Below are positions 9,507-20,265 of a DNA stretch of 64,000 bases, piece by piece (the stretch's first letter is position 1; every line of letters begins with the position of its first letter). Source of the stretch: Tritrichomonas musculus (lineage: Eukaryota > Parabasalia > Tritrichomonadida > Tritrichomonadidae); the NCBI GenBank assembly GCA_039105265.1, contig JAPFFF010000005.1, forward strand, positions 3,457,501 through 3,521,500, written 5' to 3'. The position numbers were made by a program, and so were the translations under genes. The notes under the pieces are model-generated. The model saw only the letters and a program-made list of their open reading frames with translations. It had not been told where the DNA came from and ran no database searches.

Positions 9507-9860
9507 ATGTCTTGTACCAATGGAATTCCCCAAGGAAGACGAAGAAATGTTCAAAAAGCATATATCAATGAATCTTCGAATGAAGATGCAAAAACTACTC
9601 CTGCACCAATTCCAGATTGTTCAAGACCTTGTGGTAATTGTACTTATATATCTCCAGAACCAAATGAATCATTACAGAATTCATCTATAAATAATGTTCC
9701 GTCAGCTGCAAATAGATTAAGATCAAATAATAATTGTACTTATATTTCACCAGAATCAAATGGATCATCGCATTCTGCAATATCTAGCAATGCTCCACCA
9801 GGTATTCCAACCCAATCAAACCGTCGTTATAAACAACGTGTATATGTTGATCCTTCTTGA
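9507..9860 (+). CDS. Small S/N/P-rich protein with an internal repeat (uncertain)
   Basis: 117 codons from ATG with an unbiased, disordered composition unlike the surrounding random frames. It contains a duplicated unit of about 33 residues built around NCTYISPEPNES and NCTYISPESNGS, visible also at DNA level (GTACTTATATATCTCCAGAA versus GTACTTATATTTCACCAGAA). One copy is preceded by CSRPCG. The C-terminus is basic (RRYKQRVYVDPS). The duplication with synonymous differences supports real coding. No known family. It is not ruled out that this is the tail of an older, longer gene. Confidence 0.4.
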   Translation: MSCTNGIPQGRRRNVQKAYINESSNEDAKTTPAPIPDCSRPCGNCTYISPEPNESLQNSSINNVPSAANRLRSNNNCTYISPESNGSSHSAISSNAPPGIPTQSNRRYKQRVYVDPS

Positions 9861-10115
9861 TATTCATAAACATGTTTTTTCAATTGAGTAAAAAAAAAAA
9901 AAAACGAAATCATTCCAATAATATTAATATTTGAGAAAAAAAAAAAATATAATTTTTCTGATTTGAGAAGCTGATATATATAGATTATTACAAATTTTGA
10001 TTGTCCTAACTCAATAACTAATTTGTAATAGTTAACATTAATGAGAAATACTAACAAGATCCAACAATTGTAATATAAACAAATATTTTTAAACAAACAA
10101 CAAACAAATAATATA

Positions 10116-12167
10116 TCATTGCTTATCAATTGAGAGGAGTTGAACGATATTCTCATCAAGAGGAGGATTCAAGTTGACCATATCGAGGTCGTCATCGAAA
10201 TCAGGGTCAGAGTTCCTTCTTTCCCACTTTCCAATCACTCTATCGCCCGCCTTCATCATCGACAGTTTGCTCCTTGAATTTTGACCATAACGATCATCTT
10301 TTTTGAGTCGATCATGCGAATCCTCGTCAGAATATCTTCTGTGTTTAACCGGCTTAGCAGAGGAGCATTTCTGAACAGCAATTGCCAGCCTCATCAGCTC
10401 CATTGTCATTGCATGAAGAGCGATTCTCCACGTAGTTGAAACTTCCTCGAGGTTTGTCAATTCTTCTTCATTAGAGATGAACTTTTGAGTGACTTCTCCG
10501 AGCTGCGTTTCAATGCTTGCAATTTGGTCTCTCTCTTTGGCGTAGAAGCCAGACAAAAGCGTTGTTCTTTGCTTCGTACTTTGGAGTTCCCAGCGCCTCT
10601 TTTCTAGCTCGTGAGCGGCTCTGAAGTTGCTTCTATCTGCGGCTCTTCTCTGCCATGTTGAGAACATTTTTTCGAGTAAAACGCGATTATGCCATTGTTG
10701 ATTTGACTCAAAAAGTTGAGCTGTCATTTGTTTTTGAGTCTTTTTCTTCAATGTGTAAAGCATCCATTTTCTGAAAATAACAACTTTTGGATCTTGAATT
10801 GCTCTCTTCCAAATCATGATTGATTTGAGCTTCAGTTCCCTGTGATGGGCGACAATTTTCCTCCAGCCACGAAAAGTTCTCTGTAAATTCTTTGTCCTAT
10901 CAAAAATTGCCCGCTTTTTGAGAACCCCTTGAATTCGTGCATAGTCGTGCCATTTACTCATTATATGTAAAATTTGGGAAACTCGAGCTGAATGTCTAGC
11001 TCTTGATAAAATAATATATTTGTCCCATTTCTCTTTAGTTTTCAAGAAATTCTTAATCTCACGAACTCTCGTTGTCCACTTTTTGAGAGATTTTGCTAGT
11101 AACTTTTTCTTATGAAAAATAAATGCGTTTCTTTCAACAACAGTTTGTCTCAGAGACTTCGAATGGTACTTGGAATGCCACGCTAAGAAAAAGTTAAACA
11201 TAAACGATCGTTTTGCCCTCAAAGTAACGTATTCAAAGACTAAATCAATATAATTTGGAGGAATGGGAATCTTTTTGCTTTCGAGTTCGCGTTTCATTAC
11301 AGGAACCATGGATTGACGCCATAATTGAAGAGCCTTTCGTGATCTGGGCCCATTGGCGCATTCACACCATGTTTTCAAAATTTTAAGATTTCTTCGATTT
11401 TGAACTTTAACCCATTGTTCGACCGCTTTCGCTTCATTTCGACTTGTAATAACTGCTTCTCGTTCTGACCATTTTTGCCAGTAGCGAAGTGAAACACGGG
11501 ACGCACGAGCAATACTTCTGAAATTTAATTGTTGGGCTCGAGAATCAGCATATTCCATCTGAGCAAGCCATGAATTAAGAGTTCTATGAGCTCCTGATAA
11601 TTCACGTAGTTTGTATGCTTTCACAGAATCAAGTAATCGCTTATAAAGTTGCTTTTGAAATATTGCTCTCCAGAATCTTTGGATTATTGTGGCTGTATTA
11701 TCAAGCATAATTTCTTCTGGTGAAACAAAGCATTTTTTTAATGAGAATAATTGTTGATTGAGTTCATTGAACTTCCTTGCAATTGAAGTTGGAAGATTAG
11801 GAGTGTCACTTGCCCAAATGGGATATGCTGCTGATCTTTCGCGTATTTGTTGAATTCGAAGTTGTAATTCATAATATTGTTGTTCATAATCTCTGAAAGA
11901 AACGTATTCGTCTTCTGGTTTGTCATCTCTGATTGGTCGAGGTCCATGTCGATTAGGATCTCCAGGACCGCCTACAGCAACAGGAATTTGAACTCGTCCT
12001 TCTCGTGGAAGAACTGGTCTCTCAAAATCAGGATCATCGTTTCTTTTTAGATAAATTGCTTCAACAGTTGGTTTATATCGTTTATCTCTAAGTTGATGGG
12101 ATGTAGGTATTAAAGGTCTTAAACTTTCTCGTTCAAATGGATTATTAAAAGTTGGAAATTCAGACAT
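10116..12167 (-). CDS. Sfi1-like centrin-binding repeat protein with an IQ motif
   Basis: 683 residues, intact, start ATG at 12167. The N-terminal ~150 residues are polar; an IQ-type motif (ATIIQRFWRAIFQKQLYKR) lies near 155. From about 215 to 540 there are many Trp-centred helical units spaced roughly 23-35 residues apart (LRYWQKWSER, LKILKTWCECA, LQLWRQSM, LKKWTTRVREI, MSKWHDYAR, FRGWRKIVA, FRKWMLYTL, FSTWQRRAA). This is the pattern of Sfi1 repeats, which bind centrin along a long helix in basal bodies and spindle poles. A coiled-coil and a basic, phosphorylatable tail follow. A cytoskeletal (flagellar base or MTOC) role is inferred from the repeat type only. Confidence 0.65.
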   Translation of the reverse strand: MSEFPTFNNPFERESLRPLIPTSHQLRDKRYKPTVEAIYLKRNDDPDFERPVLPREGRVQIPVAVGGPGDPNRHGPRPIRDDKPEDEYVSFRDYEQQYYELQLRIQQIRERSAAYPIWASDTPNLPTSIARKFNELNQQLFSLKKCFVSPEEIMLDNTATIIQRFWRAIFQKQLYKRLLDSVKAYKLRELSGAHRTLNSWLAQMEYADSRAQQLNFRSIARASRVSLRYWQKWSEREAVITSRNEAKAVEQWVKVQNRRNLKILKTWCECANGPRSRKALQLWRQSMVPVMKRELESKKIPIPPNYIDLVFEYVTLRAKRSFMFNFFLAWHSKYHSKSLRQTVVERNAFIFHKKKLLAKSLKKWTTRVREIKNFLKTKEKWDKYIILSRARHSARVSQILHIMSKWHDYARIQGVLKKRAIFDRTKNLQRTFRGWRKIVAHHRELKLKSIMIWKRAIQDPKVVIFRKWMLYTLKKKTQKQMTAQLFESNQQWHNRVLLEKMFSTWQRRAADRSNFRAAHELEKRRWELQSTKQRTTLLSGFYAKERDQIASIETQLGEVTQKFISNEEELTNLEEVSTTWRIALHAMTMELMRLAIAVQKCSSAKPVKHRRYSDEDSHDRLKKDDRYGQNSRSKLSMMKAGDRVIGKWERRNSDPDFDDDLDMVNLNPPLDENIVQLLSIDKQ

Positions 12168-12713
12168 TTCGTTATTATAAAAATAAAAAAAAAGTTATTT
12201 TTTGTTTATGATTTTATTTTTAATTTCTATTAAATGATTGATTTTCTTAATAAAAATGAGAGATTTAAGTTCATATATTTTTAAACGTTATTTTTATTGA
12301 AAAAAGGGGCCAAAAATACTCTCAATATAAATAAATATTTTTTTTTACAAAAAACATCATCAAAGTACTATGATATTAAAATATAATAGTCTTCATAGGA
12401 ACTTTTCATATTTTTCTTGACTTTTTGATGGCAAATTTTCCATGAAGTTAATATTTTATTTAATTCCAATTGGCCAAAAGAGTTTATTCTATGAATATTT
12501 ACTTAATAAATTCAAGACACAATATGTTGATTGTCTATCCTTATCTTTGTTTAAAAAAAAAAAAAAAATAGCATTATGGATAATAAATATTTATTAAAGA
12601 TGTAAATAAAGCTAAAAAAATATTATTCTGATTTCGATTGGTTTTGTATTGTAATATAGAAATTGAATATTTAAAATTTAAAAAAAAAATATAAATTTTA
12701 TATAAACAATTGT
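12168..12713. other. Intergenic AT-rich DNA
   Basis: Between two minus-strand genes. It holds several A/T homopolymers, including a 17-A run near 12552. No coding sequence or structured repeat was recognised. Confidence 0.5.
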
Positions 12714-12992
12714 TTATTTAGATTGGGCTTCACGAAGACGTTTGATGGCAGCGCGTGCTGCAAGAGCTGTTGGTGTAGTTGGTGTGTAAGCGCCACCTGT
12801 TGTAGCTTTGCGGCATTTTTCGCATGTCCAAACTCCAACAACATTACGCCTAACTGCTGTCTTTCCGCAGAATGGGCATGGGTATTTCTTTCGTTGTGAA
12901 ATCTCGATCTTTCTGATTGTCTTACGGAGTGATGCACCATAACGTGTGCCGTACTTTCCGCAAATTCCTACTTTCTTGGTTCTGCGAGCCAT
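12714..12992 (-). CDS. RPL37A: Ribosomal protein eL43 (L37a)
   Basis: 92 residues starting [20 protein letters not shown], almost identical to animal L37a in the first 30 residues. The zinc ribbon is present as CPFC (39-42) and CEKC (57-60). Structural protein of the large ribosomal subunit. The start is the MARR methionine at 12992: five more codons are open upstream, but the family begins at MA(K/R)R and a promoter-like element lies directly before it. The stop TAA is followed by A, giving the TAAA poly(A) signal of trichomonads. Confidence 0.93.
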   Translation of the reverse strand: MARRTKKVGICGKYGTRYGASLRKTIRKIEISQRKKYPCPFCGKTAVRRNVVGVWTCEKCRKATTGGAYTPTTPTALAARAAIKRLREAQSK

Positions 12993-12993
12993 T

Positions 12994-13022
12994 AGTTGAA
13001 AGGCCAACCCTAACCGCTAAAT
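12994..13022 (-). promoter_or_regulatory. eL43 core promoter (CCTTT/TCA box and GCGGTTAGGG)
   Basis: Read on the minus strand, GGCCTTTCAACTA ends directly at the ATG. CCTTT overlapping the start site matches the M5 core element described in Trichomonas vaginalis, and TCA is an initiator-like trinucleotide. Immediately upstream lies TTAGCGGTTAGGG, a GC-rich word whose reverse complement shares AACCGC with the region upstream of 3739. The leader would be only a few bases long. Promoter function is inferred. Confidence 0.45.
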
Positions 13023-14348
13023 TTCTGAAATCTCAATTTTCAAAAATTTATTTTGAAATATTCATCTTTCATTATTTAATATTTATTATGCTTTGTAATA
13101 TATAATATAACATTATTCATCATATATGATTTTTTTTCAAACAAAAAATAGAAAATCCAAAATAAACCTTTCAACAAAAATCAACCGCAAAAATTCTTTT
13201 TTTGCATTTATATTAAGTTTTTATAAATTTATAATAAAGATTCCATCTTTTTATGTTCTCTTAAAATAATTGTTAATATGTAATCTAGTATTGTTTTGAA
13301 AGCAAGTGATAATTAATTTGGAAAATCATGAACAAACTCTTAATTTTCTAAATCTTTGATTTGTATTAGTTTTAAAACTGCCTTTGTCTTCTGAAATGAT
13401 AAATGCTCAAAATAAAAAAAAAAAAAAAACTTGTATATCCATAATATTTGTTTATATTAGTTAGAGTTGATGTTTAAACAAATAAATTTGGTAAAAATTT
13501 TAATATAACGATGCATTTATTCAATGAAAATTTAAAAAAGCAAAAGTGATATATCATCTAATAGATTTTTTAGTAATATATATCATGAATTTCATGAGGA
13601 TGAATATAAATCTCATAATTTTTGCCTAAAAGTGGCATGCCTTTGACTATTATACTTCGACTTCATCAAAAAAATAATGTTCTCAACTTGTGATCACAAA
13701 TTAATGGTATAAAAGTAAAAATGTAATTACAATACCACTTTTTTATTTGTTTGAAGTTTAAGCAAGAAAGGGTAAAGTGTTGATGTTTCATTTAAATTAG
13801 CAATAAACATTCAATAACTATTTATAAATGAATAGACTACAACATTGATGTATTTTTATTCAAAAAGTCATCAAAAAAATCATCATTTTTTTTTTTTAAG
13901 GAAAAGGATGAACATATATGTATTTTAGTTTATTTTTATACATTTGATCTTACATTTTTTTTCTAAAAGATTTTGATTAGAGGATTGAAATATTGAATTA
14001 TGTACTCAAAAGTTATTCATATCATTGATAAACTCAATTTCACAAATCATTATTTTTTATGGGAATTATTCTTATTGATTTGTCTGTGATGCCAATGCTT
14101 ATTAATTATAACTATTACTTTTTTTCTCATTAAAAAATTATTCTGAATATTATGAACTTTCAAGAATTGGTAAATGAGCTGATAAAGATAAAAAATCATT
14201 GTAAAAAAATATAATCGATATCAAAAAAAAAAAAAAAAAATATAAAATTATAAAAATAAATAATATCATGATTTTAGTTATAACTAAAAACTTTTTTTAT
14301 ATCTCAAAATTAAATTTTGATATAGAAGTAAATATAAAAAATATAATT
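13023..14348. other. Intergenic AT-rich DNA
   Basis: 1.3 kb without a credible frame of 60 codons or more, and with many A/T runs. I see no inverted terminal repeats and no RNA gene. Confidence 0.5.
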
Positions 14349-17300
14349 CTAAGCTGAGAAAGCATTCCATTTTGTTTCAATCTTATTAATTATATCATCA
14401 ACTGAATAGCTGATGTATTCTGTAAAAGCTGATGGCTCTATTTCGATATTATTCTTTCGCAAAAATTTAATTAAAACATATGCCTTAGCCACACTCCCTG
14501 ACTTATAGAGAATCGACAAGGCAGCATGATAATCGCCTATAAAAATAAGAATAAATGGAGAAAGTTGAATCGGTTTCTGCTTCAACCAATTTCTAATAAT
14601 TTCAATAGTAGCCTTTTCAGCATTATAAGCCTTTTTCTTTTTTCCATTTGCTGTATTTTCATTATTTGTATCATTATCAGTGCTAATAGACCCACTCTTT
14701 TGATTTTCTCCTGATAAATTACCACTTACATCACTTGATTCAATATTTTCACTAACATCATTCAAATTTTGATTTTCAATGGATTCATTCAAATTTTGAT
14801 TAGATTTAATATTTTCATGTTTCTCTTCTTCCTCTTCGTATTCAAGAATATCTTCATCATCTCTGTATAGTATTTTTAAATAATAAAGGGCTGAAGCCCA
14901 GTCATTGTTTGCAGCGAGCCAATTGATTGCAGCATCTCTATCTCCAGATATACAAAATAGCTTAGCGATTGTCTGTATATGTCTTCCCTTCGTCTTTGAA
15001 TTAATGAAATTCGTCGCCAAGCACTTTGCAGCTTCCAAATTTGGCGCCATACATGCGTAAGCAAGTAACAAATCGCTTTCATTCCTATCAGTTTCAACCT
15101 GGACGTTTACGGCAGAACTTGTTGTATCTCTGATTCCCAGGATGTTTGTTAATGAAGGTGATGAGAAATCGCTGCTACTGCTTCCGATGATACTTTCCAT
15201 CAAATTAGATTTACCAAATCCGAACGGAATTCCGATCTTTTTTGTCTGTGCAGTCTTTGCATTATCTTCAATAGTGAAAGTATCAACGCCAGCGAACAGC
15301 AAATTAGCATTACCAGTAATCGATGTAGATTCATATGATGCTATTGAAGGCGACTCGCTATTCAATCTTTTTCTTCCCCTAATACTAGGCAAGAAGAAAG
15401 CCGAAGCCGCCTTTTTCATTCCTCCATTTCCTTCATTTTCGCTTTTTCCTTCATCTTCATCTATAGAACTTTTTGAGGGACTTTTGATCGTTCCACTATC
15501 CTCAGCGAAAGTTCCGAATGATTTAGACGCTCCAATTCTCGTTGAAAGACTCACATTAGATGACGAATTTATGAAAGATGTAAGAGGAAGGCCTGTCTCT
15601 AATTGCATGAGCATTCTTGCTGCCGAGTGAGTCTCGTTAGTCAGTATTAAGAAGTCCACCAAATTGTACGGCTGTGTCTCTCTTTCAATGAGTCTTGTGA
15701 TCCTCTCTTTTGCGACAAACTCGACGTGGTTCTGCGTGTAAAGTGCCGGAAGCGGCAGCTTGTCCATTCTTCTCAATGTTCTGACAAATTGGACGAAATC
15801 GAGGTCGCCTGCCTCGAGCGCGATCTTCTCGAATTCCTCGATTTCAGAGCACTGCAAGAATCGGGACGATATGTCGTATTTCCGAGTTTTTGAGGACGTA
15901 ATTGAGGGGGCCATACAAATTTCAAAGGAAGGCAAAGCGACGATCATCAAAGTTGACAAGGAAGTCTGAACAGCAACCATTATTCTAAACGGTCTCTCAT
16001 CAGCATCGTCATTCATAACGACCTCATCATTTTTATTGAAATTAGAAAGCGGTTTGACTGAAATTTTTCCATCGTTTCCGATCACTTTTTCTATTTCTTC
16101 TTCTTCTTCGTTTTTGCCGCTTTCTTCTTTTGCGCTTGGATTGAGCGCTGCTGCTGTCTTTGTGATCGACGCCTTGATGAAGAAGCCTTCAATGATCTTC
16201 CACTTCGGTGCCCTCGACACTCTGAACTGCGGCGCGTCGGTGTCGATGAGATACGTGTTGTTTTCGACGTCCGAGAAGAGGATGAAATTTTCAAAGGACT
16301 TCATCGATCGAATCATGCAACCGCAAACTTTGATAGAAACCGTCTGCTTGGTCTCAATGTTGATCCGGACAACTTCGCCAATCCGAGTGGCAACGTAGAT
16401 GAGGCTCCCAATGTAGAGGATCGAGCAGGCGGCCTCATCATTCGTCACCAATTGTGCGACCATTTTCGGCTTTTCGCTGATGTCGACGACACAAATTCCA
16501 CTTCCTCGGACGATAAGGGCCCAACGGTTAGGATCGGCCATGCGTGACGTGAAGGCCACAATTGTGCTCGTGAACGTGAGCGACTTCTTCGGCATGTTCG
16601 GGAAGATTATGTCAAGCGTGTTAGGGAATGGCGTGCATGCCAAAATGGAGCCAATTGACATTAATTTGGTCGGAATTAAGTGACGGTTTTTAAGTGAAAT
16701 TTGGCGGTTTTGAAGGTCAATCATGAAAAGACAATTCGAACCAACCGCTAAATTTTTGCCCGCAAAGACGATAGAGTTGTAACGTACATTTGAACCGTTT
16801 TGTGAGAAGTTTATTCCTTCAAATTTTTCAATGTCAATTCGATACCGATATCGAATGCCTGAAAAAGTGTCAAATAAACCGATATACCCTTGGTTGGTGA
16901 CAAAAGCATATTGCCTATCGTTGTCTGATGTCATCGATGATATGTTATTGGGAAACGATGGACGATAGGCAGTACAAATAAGTTTGCTTTTGTATTCGTT
17001 AAAAATGGCAATTTTTCCGTCTGTCGTACAAACCGCAAATCTTGACGGTTTATACGGATCAACGGAAAATTGGCACATTTGATAAAACTGTGGGATTAAA
17101 ACATACGATTCTCTTACAAAATTTTCACCTTGAATGGTGAATGAGGTAACGTTTCCATCACAAATTGCAATCCAAAATTTGTTCGAAATAGAAGCACTAA
17201 AAACATTGCTCATGGGTGAGAAACAGGATAAATTATGTCGGTAAATTAATGAAGCGGTTTTGGCTATCAAATCATAAACATAAATTGAATGATCCATAAC

Positions 17301-18044
17301 AATAGTTAAACGATTTAAATTATGTGGAAAACATTCAATAGAGAGTATTTTTTGGTCACTGGGAAGTCCATTGAATTGTAAAGGGGCTGTGGCTATCGGT
17401 TGTTGGCGCCCATTCTGTAATCGAACTAACGAATAATAATTTCCTGTAGATGACGCAACTAGAAGTTGGTTTGTATGAAATTGATCGGTTAAAATAAATT
17501 GATATTTCCCATTTAAAGGCACTGAAAATATATAATTTAAATTAAATGATTGGAGAGATTGACCAATTTGTGACCATGACTGAACACATGAATAGTGTCT
17601 TCTGCTGGTTGAGCCGATAGATACACAAATAATTGAGGGAGCTGCAGTTAAAATAAAAAGCATGGATGGATTGGATTGGTTCCATTGAATATCAATAATA
17701 GGTGTAACTGGAAGCTTTTCTGGAGAAAATCCTGCATGTCTAACACCATTAAAAATGTCATAAATTAGGCAGTTTCCTGTTTCATCCCCAACTGCAATCA
17801 AAGATTGAAATGAATTTGCATATGATCGTTCAACAGAGCCCGGAGAAAAGCGAATACATGCTATATTAGATTTATGAAGGTTAAATGTGCAAATTACGTT
17901 AAAATTCGAAGAATCACATATTGTAATGAAATTTTCAAATGCAATACCAAGCAGCCCATTCGGTCCCCAATCTAGACAATGATAATTATGTGCATTCGGA
18001 TGAAATGAATATGATATATTTTGAATATTGTAGGTAAAATTCAT
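14349..18044 (-). CDS. WDR11: WDR11-like WD40 protein
   Basis: 1231 residues from the methionine at 18044 (MNFTYNIQNISY), close to the ~1220 of animal WDR11. A further 17 codons upstream are open but hydrophobic and not conserved-looking, so I take the second Met. N-terminal family signatures: HPNAHNYHCLDWGPNGLLG, HKSNIACIRFSPG, VGDETGNCLIYDIFNGVRHA, PIIDIQWNQSNPSMLFIL. Two WD40 propellers cover about 1-700; an alpha-solenoid covers about 780-1230, with an S/E/N-rich insertion near 1090-1160 (EYEEEEEK...). WDR11 forms a complex with FAM91 in endosome-to-TGN trafficking; that role is taken from the family. The central part (about 15.7-16.7 kb) has a higher G+C content than both ends. Confidence 0.75.
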   Translation of the reverse strand: MNFTYNIQNISYSFHPNAHNYHCLDWGPNGLLGIAFENFITICDSSNFNVICTFNLHKSNIACIRFSPGSVERSYANSFQSLIAVGDETGNCLIYDIFNGVRHAGFSPEKLPVTPIIDIQWNQSNPSMLFILTAAPSIICVSIGSTSRRHYSCVQSWSQIGQSLQSFNLNYIFSVPLNGKYQFILTDQFHTNQLLVASSTGNYYSLVRLQNGRQQPIATAPLQFNGLPSDQKILSIECFPHNLNRLTIVMDHSIYVYDLIAKTASLIYRHNLSCFSPMSNVFSASISNKFWIAICDGNVTSFTIQGENFVRESYVLIPQFYQMCQFSVDPYKPSRFAVCTTDGKIAIFNEYKSKLICTAYRPSFPNNISSMTSDNDRQYAFVTNQGYIGLFDTFSGIRYRYRIDIEKFEGINFSQNGSNVRYNSIVFAGKNLAVGSNCLFMIDLQNRQISLKNRHLIPTKLMSIGSILACTPFPNTLDIIFPNMPKKSLTFTSTIVAFTSRMADPNRWALIVRGSGICVVDISEKPKMVAQLVTNDEAACSILYIGSLIYVATRIGEVVRINIETKQTVSIKVCGCMIRSMKSFENFILFSDVENNTYLIDTDAPQFRVSRAPKWKIIEGFFIKASITKTAAALNPSAKEESGKNEEEEEIEKVIGNDGKISVKPLSNFNKNDEVVMNDDADERPFRIMVAVQTSLSTLMIVALPSFEICMAPSITSSKTRKYDISSRFLQCSEIEEFEKIALEAGDLDFVQFVRTLRRMDKLPLPALYTQNHVEFVAKERITRLIERETQPYNLVDFLILTNETHSAARMLMQLETGLPLTSFINSSSNVSLSTRIGASKSFGTFAEDSGTIKSPSKSSIDEDEGKSENEGNGGMKKAASAFFLPSIRGRKRLNSESPSIASYESTSITGNANLLFAGVDTFTIEDNAKTAQTKKIGIPFGFGKSNLMESIIGSSSSDFSSPSLTNILGIRDTTSSAVNVQVETDRNESDLLLAYACMAPNLEAAKCLATNFINSKTKGRHIQTIAKLFCISGDRDAAINWLAANNDWASALYYLKILYRDDEDILEYEEEEEKHENIKSNQNLNESIENQNLNDVSENIESSDVSGNLSGENQKSGSISTDNDTNNENTANGKKKKAYNAEKATIEIIRNWLKQKPIQLSPFILIFIGDYHAALSILYKSGSVAKAYVLIKFLRKNNIEIEPSAFTEYISYSVDDIINKIETKWNAFSA

Positions 18045-18572
18045 TGATAATAATAAAAATTTATAGAATTTATATATTGTAAAATTCTTGAACAAAAAAT
18101 ATTATTCAATTTTGAATGTTTTCAAATGCTTTTTAAAAAAGTTTATTGTCTTTTTGAAAAAAAAAAAAAAAATGAAAAAGATTTTGTATTAATTGTAATT
18201 AATTTTTACCTTTAAAAAATCAATAGTTGAATCACCTATTATTGAAATTCAATATCCGTTTTCTTTTAAAAAGTTTGTTTTAAGTGAATTAATCAATTTT
18301 TTATAGATTTTGACTTTTTCAATGTGTTATACTCAAAAAGATGGGTTTTAAATACCGTCAGTAAACCAACTTCATCTACCTCTCAATTCAACCTCATCCA
18401 ATAAACAAATTTTGAAATAAAATAGAAAAAAAATTGTATGAGTTTATTCAATTTTGATAATATATTTAATTATTTTGAGAAAAAAAAGATGAAGTTAGAT
18501 TGACCTAAAACCGCATTTTTTTAATTGAAATTTTCAATATGGTCAATTAATTTTTCATATTTCTTTTTTGGA
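18045..18572. other. Intergenic AT-rich DNA before a transposase relic
   Basis: It contains a poly-A run and the word ATTGACCTAAAACCGC at 18499-18514, a close variant of which (ATTGACCTAAACCGC) recurs near 22871. No convincing terminal inverted repeat for the downstream transposase was found. Confidence 0.4.
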
Positions 18573-20076
18573 ATGACAAATGTGCAGGTGTTTTGGACTA
18601 TAGAAGAAGTATTGTATTGGACTCCACATTCCGAAAAAGGTGGAAACTTTTCGTATTTGTCTCCTATGGACACTTATATCTTTAAAAAACAAATTGAAGA
18701 AAATTGTCTTGATATGGACTGTTTGCGCACAATAGACGGTCTCGAATTAGCATATAACTTGAAACAACAACGATTTTATAGAGGCCTAAAAATAGCATAT
18801 TGGGTAAGTTAGCATCATAAAATGAGCAAAAAAGTTCAAGACACATTAAATTCTATTACTCCTACTGAAATTCCATCATTTCAATGGTTAAATGGATTTT
18901 GTGAAGACAATCATATTAAAATAAAAAATGGAGATCGATTGGAAGATTCCAGAAGACGATTCAGTAATATCAATACAGTTTCAAAATTTTTTTCTGTACA
19001 TGGTCCTAGAATTTGTAGAATTGATAAAAGATTATTATGGAACATAGATGAAACTAGTTCAGCTTGCACTAACAAATTTAAAATTTTAGTAAATGAAGGA
19101 TGTCGTTTTACCCCAACAGTTTCTGATAAGGATTTTAATCATATAACTGCTATTTTACCATTCAATGCAAATGGCGACCGTTTAGAACCATTTGTTATTT
19201 TGCGAAATATTTTAAAATGTCCTCAAGAACTTAATGAATTTGATTCATTCCTATGTACACAGAAAGCAGGATGGATGAATAAGCAAATATTTTTTTATTT
19301 TTTGTGTATGGATTACATCTCAACTCAATAATTATCGTTTAAATAAACTACCACCAGAGTTATTCAATGAAGAGATTATTATTTTAATGGGCAATCATCC
19401 ATCTCGAATAAATCCTCAAGCATTACGTTATTTGAAGATGCACAATTTATCAATCATTACTTTCCCACCGCATTGCACACACCTTTTGCAGCCTTTTGAC
19501 GTTGCGGTTGCCCGAAGTTTCAAAAGTTTAATGCAAAAAATTCAATTACCAAAAAAAGCTATAGATTATCTAAATTCGTTACCAACAAAGATCTCAAAAG
19601 CTTGTTTTAAACTGCTTTATTTAATTACAAATGCATGGAATTCAGTTTCAAAAGATACACTTAAGGAAGGTTTTATGAAACCAGGCTTCATTGATCCGTG
19701 TGATCCAAATAAAGCCATTAACGACGAAAAGTGCAACACAGTAATATTTCCAATTCCAGAACGAAGAAACTACATTAATAATTATGGATGCGAATGTATT
19801 ACAAATGAAAATATAATATTGCAGATGTAAACTTCACTTCAATCAATGAATTACCTAAGTTACGAAAGCTACGCATGCAATCGATTTTTCCCGTTTTCCG
19901 TTTATAACAAATTAGAAAAAACAAACTTCACTTCAATCAATGAATTACCTAAAATTGAGTACACAAACGATATTTTCCAGAAACTTACAACATTAAATAA
20001 AGACGGATTCGCTCTCAAGAAAATTCAACCATTATATATAAAAATTGGAGATAATAATTATTCAAGAGTACTTTAG
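18573..20076 (+). mobile_element. Degraded pogo/jerky-type (DDE_1) transposase
   Basis: DNA transposon coding remnant of the Tc1/mariner-pogo superclass. The frame begins at about 18573 (TIEEVLYW), contains an in-frame TAG at 18810, and continues through an HTH/CENP-B-like region (SFQWLNGFCEDNHIK) to the first catalytic Asp in LLWNIDETS. A one-base shift in a T/A-rich stretch near 19300 moves the frame to the block with MGNHPSRINP and CTHLLQPFDVAVARSFKS (third Asp). The second catalytic Asp appears changed: ILMGNHPS stands where LDNHPS is usual. A C-terminal segment continues to 20076. So there is one stop, one frameshift and one lost catalytic residue; it cannot make an active enzyme. No terminal repeats were identified. 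Confidence 0.75.
19829..19952 (+). repeat. 30-bp direct repeat, 94-bp period, in the transposase relic
   Basis: An identical 30-mer starting AAACTTCACTTCAATCAATG occurs at 19829-19858 and 19923-19952. It looks like a local tandem duplication at the 3' end of the transposase, accounting for the separate frame at 19846-20076. Confidence 0.7.
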
Positions 20077-20265
20077 TTTAGTTCATTTTATATAAATAGA
20101 AAAAAAATATACAGAATTGAAAAAAAAAGATATTATAATTGTTTTAGATAAAACAAAAAAATGTAAATTTATTGACTAATTAGTATTGTATTTTCATTTT
20201 AATAATACGTATAATTGATTAATTTATAATAGAGCTAAATTGAAAAGTAAATTTATTTTTTTTTT

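Noticed and set aside
12994-13022. GTTAGGGTTGG as a telomere-like repeat
   Set aside because: Only one unit, directly at the eL43 start; promoter context explains it better.
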